64,000 bases of DNA from JAUWKC01 sp035529895 (GCA_035529895.1 DATKVV010000058.1:1-64000), one strand, 5' to 3'; numbered from the stretch's first letter, positions 34,987-44,969 are shown. The notes: generated by a model not told the origin, from the sequence alone. Numbers and translations are program-made.

Positions 34987-36372
34987 GTGATCCCCGACGA
35001 AACCATCAAAAGAAAGCATCGGAAACTGAGGGTCTCCGGCGTTCTAATAGCCTTACTGTTTGTTGTCATCGGCTGCTTTATTCTCTTCAGGGTCAGCATA
35101 AGGTCAAAACTCCACAAGAGGCTCGACGCCATCCGCCGCGCCGGTTACCCTGTCACCTGTGCCGAGCTGAACGACTGGTACACGCTGCCCGACAATGCCG
35201 AAAACGCCGGCGATTACCTGATGGAGGCCTTCGCATGCTACTACAAGTGGAACGACCAGATTGGCGAGCTGCTGCCAATAGCAGGCCAAGGCGAGCTTCC
35301 TCCTCGTACAGAACCACTGGCTGTGGAAAGCAAGGTCCTTATCGCCCGGTATCTCGCCGATAACAGCGAAGCCATCAAGCTTCTTCATCAGGCAGCAGCG
35401 ATAGAGCACTGTCGCTACCCCGTCGACCTTACAAAGGGCTTTGCGGTCCTGTGTCCCTACCTGAGCCAGATACGCACGGGGGCCCAGCTACTTGGCCTCG
35501 AGGCCATCCTGCACGCCGAAAACGCGCAGCCCGAGCCGGCCGTCCGCTCGGTAATATCAGGTTTCGCCCTGGCCCGTTCGCTCTCGAAGGAGCCTATTCT
35601 TATCTCGCAGCTTGTCCGCATTGCGTGTCAGGCCCTTGCCACATCGCGTCTTGAGCGGGTCCTTAACAGGACAGGTTTTGCGGACGAGCAGTTAGTCAGA
35701 CTCGGCCGGGCCTTTACCCAGGCCGACGACCTCTCCACCATGTCCCGCGCCTTCGTCGGCGAGCGATGCTTCGGATTAGAATTCCTGACCAAACCCTCCG
35801 CTCAAAAGTTGCAGTTTCTTATGGCCGATATTCCATATCCTCTGATTCAACTCTACCAGGCCCTGGGCCTGCTTGACAGGGATGCGCTGCTTTACCTTGA
35901 CGTTATGGACGGCTATGTAAAGGCCGGCCAGCTCCCACCGCAGCAGCGTCAGAAAGGTGCCTCCGACCTCGAAGAGAGAATGGAAAGACTGTCCAAAACC
36001 CACATTGTCCTGCGTGCATTTGTGCCTGCGTTATCGAAGGCCACCGAACAGGACCTGGCGGCCATTACCCGCCTGCGCACCGCACAGGTTGCTATCGCTG
36101 TTGAGCGCTATCGTCTCGCTACCGGCAGACTCCCTGACACCGTTACGGACCTTGTCCCCGGCTACCTCGAAGCCGTACCTGCAGACCCCTTTGACGGGAA
36201 AGACCTGCGATACAAGAAACTCGACCCCGGTTTCGTCGTTTACAGCATAGGCAAGGACGGCAGGGACGATGGCGGCAGAGAGAGGCCGCCAGGCATTAAT
36301 AGAAAATTTGTGATTAATAGAAAATTTGTGGACGGCTCCACGTACGATATAACCTTCATAATTCAACGATAG
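34987..36372 (+). CDS. Membrane-anchored hypothetical protein with pseudopilin-like C-terminus
   Basis: This 461-residue protein from GTG 34987 has GGAG 8 nt upstream. One membrane segment near the N-terminus (VLIALLFVVIGCFILF) leads into a long helical extracytoplasmic part. The last 90 residues (RLRTAQVAIAVERYRLATG, LPDTVTDLVPGYLEAVPADPFDG, VVYSIGKDGRDDGG) have the layout of a type II secretion major pseudopilin C-terminal domain, including the Gly/Asp-rich end. Similar proteins appear in planctomycetes without known function. Near the end, an 18-bp sequence is exactly duplicated, giving INRKFV twice. Confidence 0.6.
   Translation: MIPDETIKRKHRKLRVSGVLIALLFVVIGCFILFRVSIRSKLHKRLDAIRRAGYPVTCAELNDWYTLPDNAENAGDYLMEAFACYYKWNDQIGELLPIAGQGELPPRTEPLAVESKVLIARYLADNSEAIKLLHQAAAIEHCRYPVDLTKGFAVLCPYLSQIRTGAQLLGLEAILHAENAQPEPAVRSVISGFALARSLSKEPILISQLVRIACQALATSRLERVLNRTGFADEQLVRLGRAFTQADDLSTMSRAFVGERCFGLEFLTKPSAQKLQFLMADIPYPLIQLYQALGLLDRDALLYLDVMDGYVKAGQLPPQQRQKGASDLEERMERLSKTHIVLRAFVPALSKATEQDLAAITRLRTAQVAIAVERYRLATGRLPDTVTDLVPGYLEAVPADPFDGKDLRYKKLDPGFVVYSIGKDGRDDGGRERPPGINRKFVINRKFVDGSTYDITFIIQR
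36295..36330 (+). repeat. Exact tandem duplication of 18 bp
   Basis: ATTAATAGAAAATTTGTG occurs twice in direct succession (36295-36312 and 36313-36330). It lies inside the coding frame and adds six residues without a frameshift. It is AT-rich against its surroundings. Confidence 0.9.
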
Positions 36373-36686
36373 ATTTGTAATCCGCGAGCCTTATCGCAGC
36401 TTACGATTCTGTTTGTTCATTGCTGGTTACCTTGCCTGTATTCGGAATTCCTGCTCTGCAACTTACGTGTGATGGGAATTACCAGGCCCGCGGCTTGGAG
36501 AAAATATCTGGCAAAATCTTCCCGGTGCCGCTATAATAATATTAGCCATTCGTTACAGGCTTCGAAAAAACAGGAAATTCTCAAAGAATTTTAGAAATAA
36601 GCAGTAACTTTTTGTGAGCTTTCGCGTCATATAAAATAGTATGGCCCGACAGCTTGAGCGGCTTAGTCCATGCGAAAAGAGCTCTT
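36373..36686. other. Intergenic region, promoter-like only
   Basis: About 310 bp without a gene, AT-richer than the flanks. TATAAT at 36532-36537 and a TATAAA at 36630-36635 are possible -10 elements without good -35 partners. The promoter of the MoxR/VWA operon is likely to lie here. Confidence 0.4.
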
Positions 36687-38351
36687 ATGCTAAAGGCGTT
36701 CGAAAAGAAACTAAGACTCGTTCGGCTTCGGTGCAGCCTGAATATACTGCTTGAGCAGACCGGGCGGGTGCTGACTGCCGCCGGCGCCGCAGTGGTGCTG
36801 GCCGTGCTGGGCGAACGTCTGCTCGCCTTGAGCCTGATAAACTACTGGACGTTCTGGATTTTCTCGGGCGCCGTCGCGGCTGGGGTGTTCCTGTCCTGGC
36901 TGCTCGACCAGCCCAGCCGGCTGCGGGTCTCACTTTTGCTCGATGAGAGGCTGAGACTCCACGAGCGTTTTAGTACAACTTTGGCGCTTGCCGATTCGCA
37001 GGACCCTTTCGCCTGCGCGGCGCGAGCCGAGGCCCGCGAAACCGCCCGGCACATAAGTCCGAAAGAACACTTTCCCATCCGGCCCTCAAGGTGCTGGCTT
37101 TACGCAGTCTGTACCTGGCTGGTTGCCGTAATACTTGTGCTGTTTCTGCCGCAAAAAGACCTGCTCGGGTTTTTGAGAAACCGGCAGCAACAGCAGCAGC
37201 AGACCAAACAGATTGAATTGGCCAAGGCGGACGTCAAGCAGACAACCAGCACGGTAAAATCCGCATTGAAGCAGCTGGACAATCCCGACCTCGACGATGC
37301 CTTGACCGGCCTGGACCAGATGCCGAGGGACGCCAAACCGGACGACATCAAGCGGCAGGCAATCCGCAGACTCGGCGACCTTTCCGACAAACTAAAGAAT
37401 ATGCAGAGCGGCATGCAGCTTGACTCGGTGAATCTTATGCAACAGATGCTCAAGCAGCTCCGCGGCTCTCCGGATGCTTTCGCACAAAAGCTGCGACTGG
37501 CGCTGGCGCAGGGCAATTTCGCTCAGGCCGCCAGTCTCTTAAAGGAGCTCCAGAAAGAGCTGGTCGAAGGCAAGCTTTCTGAACAGCAGCGAGAAGCCCT
37601 CGCTCAGCAGCTTCAGGAATTGGCCAAACAGCTCCAGGAATTGGCGGCAAAGAACGAGCAGCTTGAGAAGGAGCTGGAAAAGCAGGGGCTGGATAAGAAT
37701 TTGGCCAGGCTGGATGAACAGCAGTTGCGCCAGGCCCTTCAAAAGCAGGGTCTGAGCCCTGAAAAAATCCAACAGTTGCTTCAGAAGGCCGCTGCCTGCC
37801 GGATGGCTTGCAGCCGTTGTGCCGGTCTTGGCGAGGGTATGGCCTCCTGCGGTATGGGCGCCGGCGGCTTGTCCGCTGATGAGCTTGCGAACCTGGCGGG
37901 GCAGTTGGACGAGCTGGAATCGCTGCAGCAGCAGGTGATGCTGACCCAGGCTGCTCTGGACGAGATTGCTCGCGCCTGTGCGGGCCTGGGGCAGGGGATG
38001 TGCGAGGGGCTCGGCTGCCAGGGACCTTTCAGGGAGGGGTTGTCCGACCGTTACGGCCCCGGCACCGGAGGGCCGGGGATTGGTTACGGCCCCCGCGCAA
38101 CCGATAACGACGGCGAGACCTCCACAAAGAGTACTAAACTCCAGAGCGAACCGAAACAAGGTCCTGTTATCGCCAGTTGGTATTTCAAAGGTCCGCAGAT
38201 TAAGGGTGAAGCCAAACGCGACTTTGCCGAGGTTATGCAGGCGGCCCGCGACAGTGCCGCCGAGGCCATCAGTGAAAACCAAATCCCGCGCAAGTACGAG
38301 GAAGCGGTGAAAAAATACTTTGGCCAGCTCGAGCAGTCCGGCAATCAGTGA
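36687..38351 (+). CDS. Membrane protein with long Gln-rich coiled coil
   Basis: This 554-residue protein has two to three membrane segments in the first 170 residues (TAAGAAVVLAVLGERLLAL, WLYAVCTWLVAVILVLF). A long helical region rich in Gln, Leu, Lys and Glu follows (about 175-380). A Cys- and Gly-rich part comes next (ACRMACSRCAGLGEGM, GLGQGMCEGLGC), and then a C-terminal domain (VIASWYFKGPQIKGEAKRDF). It is the first gene of the VWA/MoxR operon in this strain. Equivalent proteins in planctomycete clusters are uncharacterised. The repeated CxxC-like spacing could bind metal. The frame extends to TTG 36654; ATG 36687 is used but lacks a strong ribosome site. Confidence 0.6.
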   Translation: MLKAFEKKLRLVRLRCSLNILLEQTGRVLTAAGAAVVLAVLGERLLALSLINYWTFWIFSGAVAAGVFLSWLLDQPSRLRVSLLLDERLRLHERFSTTLALADSQDPFACAARAEARETARHISPKEHFPIRPSRCWLYAVCTWLVAVILVLFLPQKDLLGFLRNRQQQQQQTKQIELAKADVKQTTSTVKSALKQLDNPDLDDALTGLDQMPRDAKPDDIKRQAIRRLGDLSDKLKNMQSGMQLDSVNLMQQMLKQLRGSPDAFAQKLRLALAQGNFAQAASLLKELQKELVEGKLSEQQREALAQQLQELAKQLQELAAKNEQLEKELEKQGLDKNLARLDEQQLRQALQKQGLSPEKIQQLLQKAAACRMACSRCAGLGEGMASCGMGAGGLSADELANLAGQLDELESLQQQVMLTQAALDEIARACAGLGQGMCEGLGCQGPFREGLSDRYGPGTGGPGIGYGPRATDNDGETSTKSTKLQSEPKQGPVIASWYFKGPQIKGEAKRDFAEVMQAARDSAAEAISENQIPRKYEEAVKKYFGQLEQSGNQ

Positions 38352-38437
38352 GAAAGGCCGCAGTCGGAATTTCCGGTGCCCGTCTTGCGGCTGATTACCT
38401 GACGGGGGCCTTCAAGTCCTGCTCAGGGAATTGGTAT

Positions 38438-39472
38438 ATGCGAAAAAACGCGAAGGTTGTTTTCCGCGGTATCCTGGTAATAGTCGCTGCCTTTTTTACA
38501 TCGATTCTGTTTTCCTGCAAACGAAGTCCCGCTGAAAACCAAAGACAGGTGGTTTTGTACTGCTCGGTCGACCAGGTGCTTGCCGAACCGATTATCGCCG
38601 AGTTCGAGAAACAGACTGGCATCAAGGTCCTGGCCCGCTTCGATACCGAAGCCAGCAAGACGGTGGGCCTGGTCCAGCGCATAAGGGCGGAGGCCGCTTG
38701 CCCGGTTGCGGACGTTTTCTGGTCGGGCGAGATATTCCACACCATTCGCCTGGCGCGCGAGTCTCTGCTTGCCGCCGAAGGAAGTTACCCGATAAGGGAC
38801 TGGCCCGCCGCATTTGCCGACCCTGAGGGCCGATGGTATGGCTTTGCCTTGCGCGCCCGTGTCATCGCCTATAATACTGAAAGGGTCGCACCGAGCGACG
38901 CCCCTCGCTCGCTTGAAGACGTGCTTGACGAAAGGTGGAGGGGACGGCTGGTCATGGCCGCTCCTGAGTTCGGCACCACCGGCGGAGACGTGGCCAGTTG
39001 GTTTGTCCATTATGGCTTCGAACGCGCCCGCAAAATTTTGCGAGCGCTCAAGGCCAACAAAATACGTCTGGTCGACGGCAACAGCACCGCCGTAAGAATG
39101 GTCGCAACGGGTCAGGCGGACGTTTGCTTCACGGACACCGACGATGTTTACGCCGCCCAGCGAAACGGCTGGCCTGTGGCTATGAACTACCTCGACCAGG
39201 CGGGCGAAGGCCCGCTGGCGATACCAAATACCGCCGCTGTCATCAAGGGTGCGCCGCACCATAGAGAGGCATTGGAATTAATGGATTTTCTGCTGAGTGA
39301 AAAACTCGAGCAAATGCTGGCTAAAAGTGACTCACACAACGCTCCCATACATCCTTCGCTGGCCGGAGAGTTTGAATTGTACGCCATCCCGAAGCCTTTG
39401 CACGTCGATTACCAGAAGGTGGCCGACCAGTTGCCCGTTGCCATCGAGGCCGCAAGGGAGATTCTACGATGA
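38438..39472 (+). CDS. Iron(III)-type ABC transporter substrate-binding lipoprotein
   Basis: This 344-residue protein starts MRKNAKVVFRG and has a lipoprotein leader with lipobox LFSC. It then shows the FbpA/FutA-type pattern of a class II binding protein: VVLYCSVDQVLAEPIIAEFE, ADVFWSGEIFHT and FALRARVIAYNTE. Such proteins bind ferric iron or related oxyanions for import. The frame is open to a GTG at 38348 that overlaps the previous stop, but ATG 38438 gives the proper leader. The permease gene follows with a 4-bp overlap. No dedicated ATPase gene is adjacent. Confidence 0.8.
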   Translation: MRKNAKVVFRGILVIVAAFFTSILFSCKRSPAENQRQVVLYCSVDQVLAEPIIAEFEKQTGIKVLARFDTEASKTVGLVQRIRAEAACPVADVFWSGEIFHTIRLARESLLAAEGSYPIRDWPAAFADPEGRWYGFALRARVIAYNTERVAPSDAPRSLEDVLDERWRGRLVMAAPEFGTTGGDVASWFVHYGFERARKILRALKANKIRLVDGNSTAVRMVATGQADVCFTDTDDVYAAQRNGWPVAMNYLDQAGEGPLAIPNTAAVIKGAPHHREALELMDFLLSEKLEQMLAKSDSHNAPIHPSLAGEFELYAIPKPLHVDYQKVADQLPVAIEAAREILR

Positions 39473-42012
39473 AAAGCGCCCGTTTTGCGATACCTCAAGA
39501 AGGGCAACCTGCTTGCGATGCTGTCCCCAGGCGGCTTCTAACGTCTGCGTCTCTGGCTCTGTGGGCGGCGGTGATTTTTCTGCCGCTGCTTATCGTTTTC
39601 ACGCAGGCGCTGCGTCCAGCCGTTGCATCGGAAACCGGCCGCGTTTTCGCTTCGGCGCTTCGCTCCTTCGCCCTGGCTGCTGTCATCGCTGCCGTAGCTG
39701 TTTTGCTGGGTTACATCCCCGGTCGACTGCTCGGGACATGCCGCACCCATCGGGACCTGCTGCTGTTGCTGCTGCTGATGCCGCTGGTTTTGCCGCAGCA
39801 TGTCCTGTACTATGCCTGGACGCTGCTCTTGAGCCCCACCACCGAGCTGGGCAAATACATGGGCGCCAGACCGGAGCTTGCCCGGTTCGTCGGCACTTTC
39901 AGTTCCTGCCTCGTGCTCATCCTATGGCATTGGCCTTTAGCCGCTTTGTTGATTGCACAGGGCTGGCGCAACATCGACCGGCAAATCTGGGACTGTGCCT
40001 CTCTCGACGCCGGCGCTTTTGGGAGGTTTAAGAATATCACGCTACCTTTGCTGACCCGTCCTGTGCTTTTGGCTTTCGGTGTGTGCTTTGCTTTGTCCCT
40101 GTCGGAGTTTACCACTTTTCATCTTGCCGGCATTCGGACGATTGGTACGGAGCTGGCTGTTCTCTATCAGCAGACAGGTTCGGAGAGCGACGTGGCCAGA
40201 GCCGCCTGGCCCGCAGCGGCCGTCGCCCTGATAGTCGCATTCGTCCTGGGAAAAAGCTCCGGCTCGTGGGCCTCATCAAATCCTCTTCTGAGCTCCGTCG
40301 AATGCGAATCGCAGAAGCGGCGCTGGATTATCATGCTGGTCCTGGTTGGGATTTCGCTGGTAGTGCCCGTCGTCCTGCTTGCAGGTAACGTCACTGACTC
40401 TCATGCCTTCCGCCAGTTTCTCACACTGCACATGGATGAGCTGGGCTGGTCGCTTGCCATAGCCGCCGGCTCTGCGTTAATAGCACATTTTATTGCTTTC
40501 GGCGCCCTGAGAGTTGAGGGTACCGGCATCGGCGGCCTTTCAACCACCGATGACAGTGTTCACGGCCCCCATCGACTGTTATCATTTATGGTGCGCACCA
40601 CAATCTTTCTTGCAATGTTTCTCCCCGCCTCGCTCATTGCAGTTGGGCTGCTCAAAATGATGGCGGTATGCGGCCTTCCGGCAGCGTTTCGGCAGGGCTG
40701 GTACATAGTCTCGGCCGGTCAGGCGGCGCGTTTCACAGGCGTCGCCCTGATTCTGCTTATTCTGACCCGATATTCGCACGAAAGGCGCCTGTCGGAAATG
40801 GCCTCTCTGGATGGAGCATCGGCCTTCGCAACCTGGCGGCACGTCCACCTGCCCCGGACGTGGCCTCTGTTTCTCGGCTCTTTCATTTTAATCATCATGC
40901 TTAGCATCACAGAATTGTCGGCCACTATGGTGCTGCTGCCCGCGGGCTTGCCCAATTTTGCCCAGCGCTTATTAAACCAGATGCATTACGCTCGTGACCA
41001 GCAGGTTATCGCGTCGTGTCTGGTGCTGACCTGCCTGTTCCTCGTTTGTGCGGGGGCTGTAGTGCTCCTGTTGCGCGCAGTGCGGCTGTATCGGCAGGCC
41101 GCTTTATTGATTTTCGCCGTTTGTGTGCTTGGCGCTGCCGGCTGTGATGACAAATCTTTTGCGACCGGCGGGCCCAAAGTCCTTTATGCCTTCGGTCAAA
41201 CAGGGCGCGGCCAGGCCGAGTTCATTTATCCCCGGGCCATCGAGATAACCGGCGATGGCTCGCTCCTGGTCGTCGACAAAACGGGCAGAATCCAGCGATT
41301 TACTGCCGAAGGAAAGTTTTTGAGTGTGATTCACATGCCGCTCACTGAAGCCGGCTTTCCTACCGGCCTTAGCATTGCTCCCAACGGCGACCTCTACGTT
41401 GCCGATACACATTATCATCGTGTTGTTGTATTTTCCGCCGACGGCAAGCTCATCAACGAGTTGGGCCGGTTGGGCCAGGAAGGAGGCTGTTTCATTTATC
41501 CCACCGACGTGGCATTTTCCTCGGACGGGCGAATCTACGTAAGCGAATACGGCGGCAATGACCGAGTCAGCGTCTTTAACGACAAGGCCGAGTTTCTTTA
41601 TTCTTTTGGCGCTCCGGGCAGCGGCGTCGGTCAGTTCGCTCGACCTTCCGCCCTCTGCGTGGACGCGGCGAGAAAACGCCTTTATGTAGCCGACGCGTGC
41701 AATCATCGCGTCGCTATTTACAATCTGGATGGTACATTGCTCGGATACATCGGCTCTGCCGGGCGGGCATCAGGTGAGCTTCGTTATCCATACGATTTGG
41801 CCTTTTTGTCAGATGGAACTCTTGTGGTTTGCGAATATGGGAACAACCGGCTGCAATTGTTCAGTCCCGATGGCCGCAGCCTCGCTGTTTATGGCAGTGC
41901 GGGCCGGCAGTTAGGCCAGTTGGCCTATCCGTGGGGCGTGTCGGTTGATGGCGGCCGGCGTGCTTTTGTTGTTGACGCCGGCAATAACAGGATTCAGGTA
42001 TGGCAGCTATGA
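39469..42012 (+). CDS. Iron-type ABC permease fused to an NHL-repeat propeller
   Basis: This 847-residue frame has two parts. Residues 1-537 are a FbpB-like permease with two halves of about six membrane segments each, and EAA-type loops near DCASLDAGAFGRFKNITLP and MASLDGASAFATWRHVHLP. Then comes a stretch beginning RLYRQAALLIFAVCVLGAAGC, with Cys559 in a perfect lipobox. Residues 560-847 hold at least five NHL repeats (PRAIEITGDGSLLVVDKTGR, PSALCVDAARKRLYVADACN). There is no stop between the parts. Either the fused protein has an extra membrane helix that puts the propeller in the periplasm, or an internal GTG (41080) yields a separate lipoprotein. It is coupled by 4-bp overlaps with genes on both sides. 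Confidence 0.8.
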   Translation: MKSARFAIPQEGQPACDAVPRRLLTSASLALWAAVIFLPLLIVFTQALRPAVASETGRVFASALRSFALAAVIAAVAVLLGYIPGRLLGTCRTHRDLLLLLLLMPLVLPQHVLYYAWTLLLSPTTELGKYMGARPELARFVGTFSSCLVLILWHWPLAALLIAQGWRNIDRQIWDCASLDAGAFGRFKNITLPLLTRPVLLAFGVCFALSLSEFTTFHLAGIRTIGTELAVLYQQTGSESDVARAAWPAAAVALIVAFVLGKSSGSWASSNPLLSSVECESQKRRWIIMLVLVGISLVVPVVLLAGNVTDSHAFRQFLTLHMDELGWSLAIAAGSALIAHFIAFGALRVEGTGIGGLSTTDDSVHGPHRLLSFMVRTTIFLAMFLPASLIAVGLLKMMAVCGLPAAFRQGWYIVSAGQAARFTGVALILLILTRYSHERRLSEMASLDGASAFATWRHVHLPRTWPLFLGSFILIIMLSITELSATMVLLPAGLPNFAQRLLNQMHYARDQQVIASCLVLTCLFLVCAGAVVLLLRAVRLYRQAALLIFAVCVLGAAGCDDKSFATGGPKVLYAFGQTGRGQAEFIYPRAIEITGDGSLLVVDKTGRIQRFTAEGKFLSVIHMPLTEAGFPTGLSIAPNGDLYVADTHYHRVVVFSADGKLINELGRLGQEGGCFIYPTDVAFSSDGRIYVSEYGGNDRVSVFNDKAEFLYSFGAPGSGVGQFARPSALCVDAARKRLYVADACNHRVAIYNLDGTLLGYIGSAGRASGELRYPYDLAFLSDGTLVVCEYGNNRLQLFSPDGRSLAVYGSAGRQLGQLAYPWGVSVDGGRRAFVVDAGNNRIQVWQL

Positions 42013-44969
42013 TGGCGACTTACAGTTTTTACTTTGCCGAGCCGTGGTGGCTTGTGGCCTGGCTCCTGCTTGTCCCTATAATCTGGCTCGCGCGGCGAAG
42101 TCTGGCCGCTTTGGGCCGGGTCCGCCGGGCGCTTGCCGTCGCCTTGCGCTGCGCAGTTGTAATCATATTAATAGCAATGCTGGCGCGACCCATGCTGAGC
42201 CAGAAAAACACCCAGCTTACCGTGATTGCCGTCATTGACCGCAGCCAGTCCATTCCCACGGAGCTTCAGCAGGCAAGCCTCGATTACCTGTCACGCGCCC
42301 TGGCCGACAAGCCGCCCGGCGGCCAGTTGGCCGTTGTCGATATTGCCGAGGCGGCCAGTATCTCGAAGCTGCCCTGCGGCGACGTTGCTATCCGTCAGCG
42401 AAACACCACTCTTACCGGCGACCAGAGCAAATTGGCCGACGGAGTTCAAATGGCTATGGCTATCGCGCCCCCTGACACGGGCGTAAGAGTACTGCTTGTC
42501 ACTGAAGGTAATCAGACAGCCGGCGACCTCAAGGAGGCCGCCCGAATCGCCGCGGCCAACAAAATCCCCATTGACGTACTGCCTCTGCGCTACGAGTACG
42601 ACCGCGAGGTCATCTTCAAACGTCTGGCTGCTCCCTCGAGGGCCAGAAGCAGCCAAACCGTTTCTCTGCGATTCATTCTCAGCACTACCGCCGAAACCAC
42701 CGGCAAACTGCTCCTGAACCTAAATGGCAGACCCGTTGACCTTGCCCCCGATTCGCCGGAGGTCGCGGTCGCCGTGGAACTGAAGCCCGGCACCAACGTC
42801 AAGACCGTATCTGTGCCGGTGGGCAATCAGGGCATCCATGAGTTCGAGGCGGTGTTTATGCCCGATGAGCCCGGCCAGGACAGGGTCGCTCAAAACAACC
42901 GCGCCAGTGCAATCACTTATGTCGTCGGACCCGGTCACGTTCTGGTAGTTGACGCCGATGCTTCGAGCGCCTCGGCGCTAAATCAGGTCCTGCAAAATTC
43001 CGACCTCGACGTGCGGTATTGTCCCGCGGCCGAGTTCCCTGACAATCTCGTCAAGCTAATGGATACCGATGCGGTTATTCTGGCCAATACCGACGTAAGC
43101 AATTTCAGTTTTCAGCAGCAGGAGATGTTCTGCCGCTATGTTACCGACCTCGGCGGGGGCCTGATTATGGTCGGCGGTCCGAAGTCATTCGGGGCCGGCG
43201 GCTGGATAGGCTCGCCCGTGGCCGAAATCCTGCCGGTCGATTTGGACCCGCCTCAGAAAAAGCAGTTGCCCAAAGGCGCGCTGGTCCTGATTATGCACGC
43301 CTGCGAGATGCCGGAAGGAAACTACTGGGGCAAAATGGTGGCCGTCGCCGCGGTAAAGACTTTAAGCCGGCTCGACCTGGTCGGCATCCTCGCCTATAAC
43401 TGGCAGGGGGGCAGCGACTGGGTCTATCCTTTATCCAAGGTCGGCGACAAGGAAACGGTGGTTGCCGCCATCAAACGGATGCAGATGGGGGACATGCCGA
43501 GTCTTCACGCTCATTTGCAGTCCGCCTACAACGAGCTGCAGGCTTGCGACGCCGCCCAAAAGCACGTAATCGTTATCAGCGACGGCGACCCCCAGCCGCC
43601 CACCACGCAACTGCTCAGTCAATGCAGGCAGGCCGGGATTACCGTTACCGGGGTTGCCGTGTTTCCGCATTCGCCGGCTGATGTGCAAAGCCTGCAGCGC
43701 GTCGCACAGCTTACCGGCGGGCGGTTCTATAACGTCAAGGACCCGCAGCAGCTCCCCCAGATATTCATCAAGGAGGCACAAATAGTACGGCGGGCGATGA
43801 TAGTTGAGGAGACTTTCCCGCCCCAGATAACCTATTCTCTCAGTGAGATTGCCAAAGGGCTGAATCCTCCGCTGCCGAATCTCGACGGCTACGTGCTGAC
43901 CGGGCCGAAAGGCGGCCTGTCCCAGATTGTCCTTGCCAGTCCCAACGCAGACCCTGTTTTGGCCGCCTGCCAGTCGGGGCTCGGTCGGTGTGTGGCCTTC
44001 ACAAGCTCGGCCGACACTCGCTGGGCCTCAAGCTGGCTGCAGTGGGGCGGCTTCCAAAGCTTCTGGGAGCAAACCATTCGCTGGGCGGCCAAACCCTCCC
44101 AGTCCTCCGATTGTGAGGTCTTTGCGGACGTGCAGGGCCGTCAGGTCACTGTCAACGTCGAAGCGATTGACCCCGAAGGCAAATTCCTGCAGCTTGCCAA
44201 TATCGACGGGCAGGTGATAACACCCGATGTGTCAACTCAGGCCCTTGAGCTTGCCCAAATCGGGCCCGGCCAGTACCGCGGTCAGTTCCAGGCCCCCGCG
44301 TCGGGCAGCTACGTTGTAAACCTGCGCTACCGAAAGCTCGGCGAGGATACCAAGACCCACCTCACCCAGACCACGGTGACGATTCCGTTTGCTCCTGAGT
44401 TTCGCGACCTTTCCGATAACGCGCCACTGCTTAAGGAGGTCAGCGAAATCAGCGCCGGCAGGATTCTAAGCTCCGACCCCAACCAGGCCAATCTTTTCGA
44501 TTACAGCGGTGTAAAATTCCCCGAAACCCAACTGCCGCTGACCCGGCAGTTAATGTTTATCTGGCTGGCGCTTTTTCTTTTGGACGTGGCGGTCCGCCGG
44601 GTCGCTCTCGACGTTCGAGCGATGGTCCGCCGGGCCGTTTCCTTCGTTCGCTCGCTTCGTCCTGAGCGCAAGGCCGACCAGACCCTCGAACGCCTCCGTG
44701 TGACCCGGCAGAAGCTTCGCGAGCAGCTCCTGGCCCGCTCCGGCGATGTGCCGGCCTCCAGACGATACGAAGCCGGCGAGGGCTTCAAGGGTGATTTGCC
44801 GGTGACAGCGGCCGCGCCGCAGGCTGAGCCGTCGGAGTCAAAGCCCACGCCGCCGGTCCCGCAGGAAGTCAAAGGTCCCGAGCAGCCTTCGCATATTCAA
44901 CGGCTGCTCGCCGCCAAACGTAAGGCCGCCAACCGTCGCGAGGACGGAAAAACCGAAAATAACAAATAA
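42009..44969 (+). CDS. VWA / glutamine-amidotransferase-like membrane protein
   Basis: This 986-residue protein has two N-terminal membrane segments. A first von Willebrand A domain has an intact metal site (DRSQS). An amidotransferase-like region follows (GHVLVVDADASSASALN, GGGLIMVGGPKSFGAGGW). A second VWA-like domain has LIMHACEMP in place of DxSxS but keeps the later VIVISDGDP. Beta-sandwich regions, one more membrane segment (LMFIWLALFLLDVAV) and a charged cytoplasmic tail complete it. Proteins of this design are typical of planctomycete MoxR clusters, probably chaperone-like factors at the membrane. ATG 42009 overlaps the preceding stop; ATG 42000 is also open. Confidence 0.78.
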   Translation: MMATYSFYFAEPWWLVAWLLLVPIIWLARRSLAALGRVRRALAVALRCAVVIILIAMLARPMLSQKNTQLTVIAVIDRSQSIPTELQQASLDYLSRALADKPPGGQLAVVDIAEAASISKLPCGDVAIRQRNTTLTGDQSKLADGVQMAMAIAPPDTGVRVLLVTEGNQTAGDLKEAARIAAANKIPIDVLPLRYEYDREVIFKRLAAPSRARSSQTVSLRFILSTTAETTGKLLLNLNGRPVDLAPDSPEVAVAVELKPGTNVKTVSVPVGNQGIHEFEAVFMPDEPGQDRVAQNNRASAITYVVGPGHVLVVDADASSASALNQVLQNSDLDVRYCPAAEFPDNLVKLMDTDAVILANTDVSNFSFQQQEMFCRYVTDLGGGLIMVGGPKSFGAGGWIGSPVAEILPVDLDPPQKKQLPKGALVLIMHACEMPEGNYWGKMVAVAAVKTLSRLDLVGILAYNWQGGSDWVYPLSKVGDKETVVAAIKRMQMGDMPSLHAHLQSAYNELQACDAAQKHVIVISDGDPQPPTTQLLSQCRQAGITVTGVAVFPHSPADVQSLQRVAQLTGGRFYNVKDPQQLPQIFIKEAQIVRRAMIVEETFPPQITYSLSEIAKGLNPPLPNLDGYVLTGPKGGLSQIVLASPNADPVLAACQSGLGRCVAFTSSADTRWASSWLQWGGFQSFWEQTIRWAAKPSQSSDCEVFADVQGRQVTVNVEAIDPEGKFLQLANIDGQVITPDVSTQALELAQIGPGQYRGQFQAPASGSYVVNLRYRKLGEDTKTHLTQTTVTIPFAPEFRDLSDNAPLLKEVSEISAGRILSSDPNQANLFDYSGVKFPETQLPLTRQLMFIWLALFLLDVAVRRVALDVRAMVRRAVSFVRSLRPERKADQTLERLRVTRQKLREQLLARSGDVPASRRYEAGEGFKGDLPVTAAAPQAEPSESKPTPPVPQEVKGPEQPSHIQRLLAAKRKAANRREDGKTENNK

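Noticed and set aside
37180..37210. Run of CAG codons (poly-Gln) as a possible microsatellite
   Set aside because: It is short and fits the Gln-rich coiled coil of the protein; no longer repeat array is seen.
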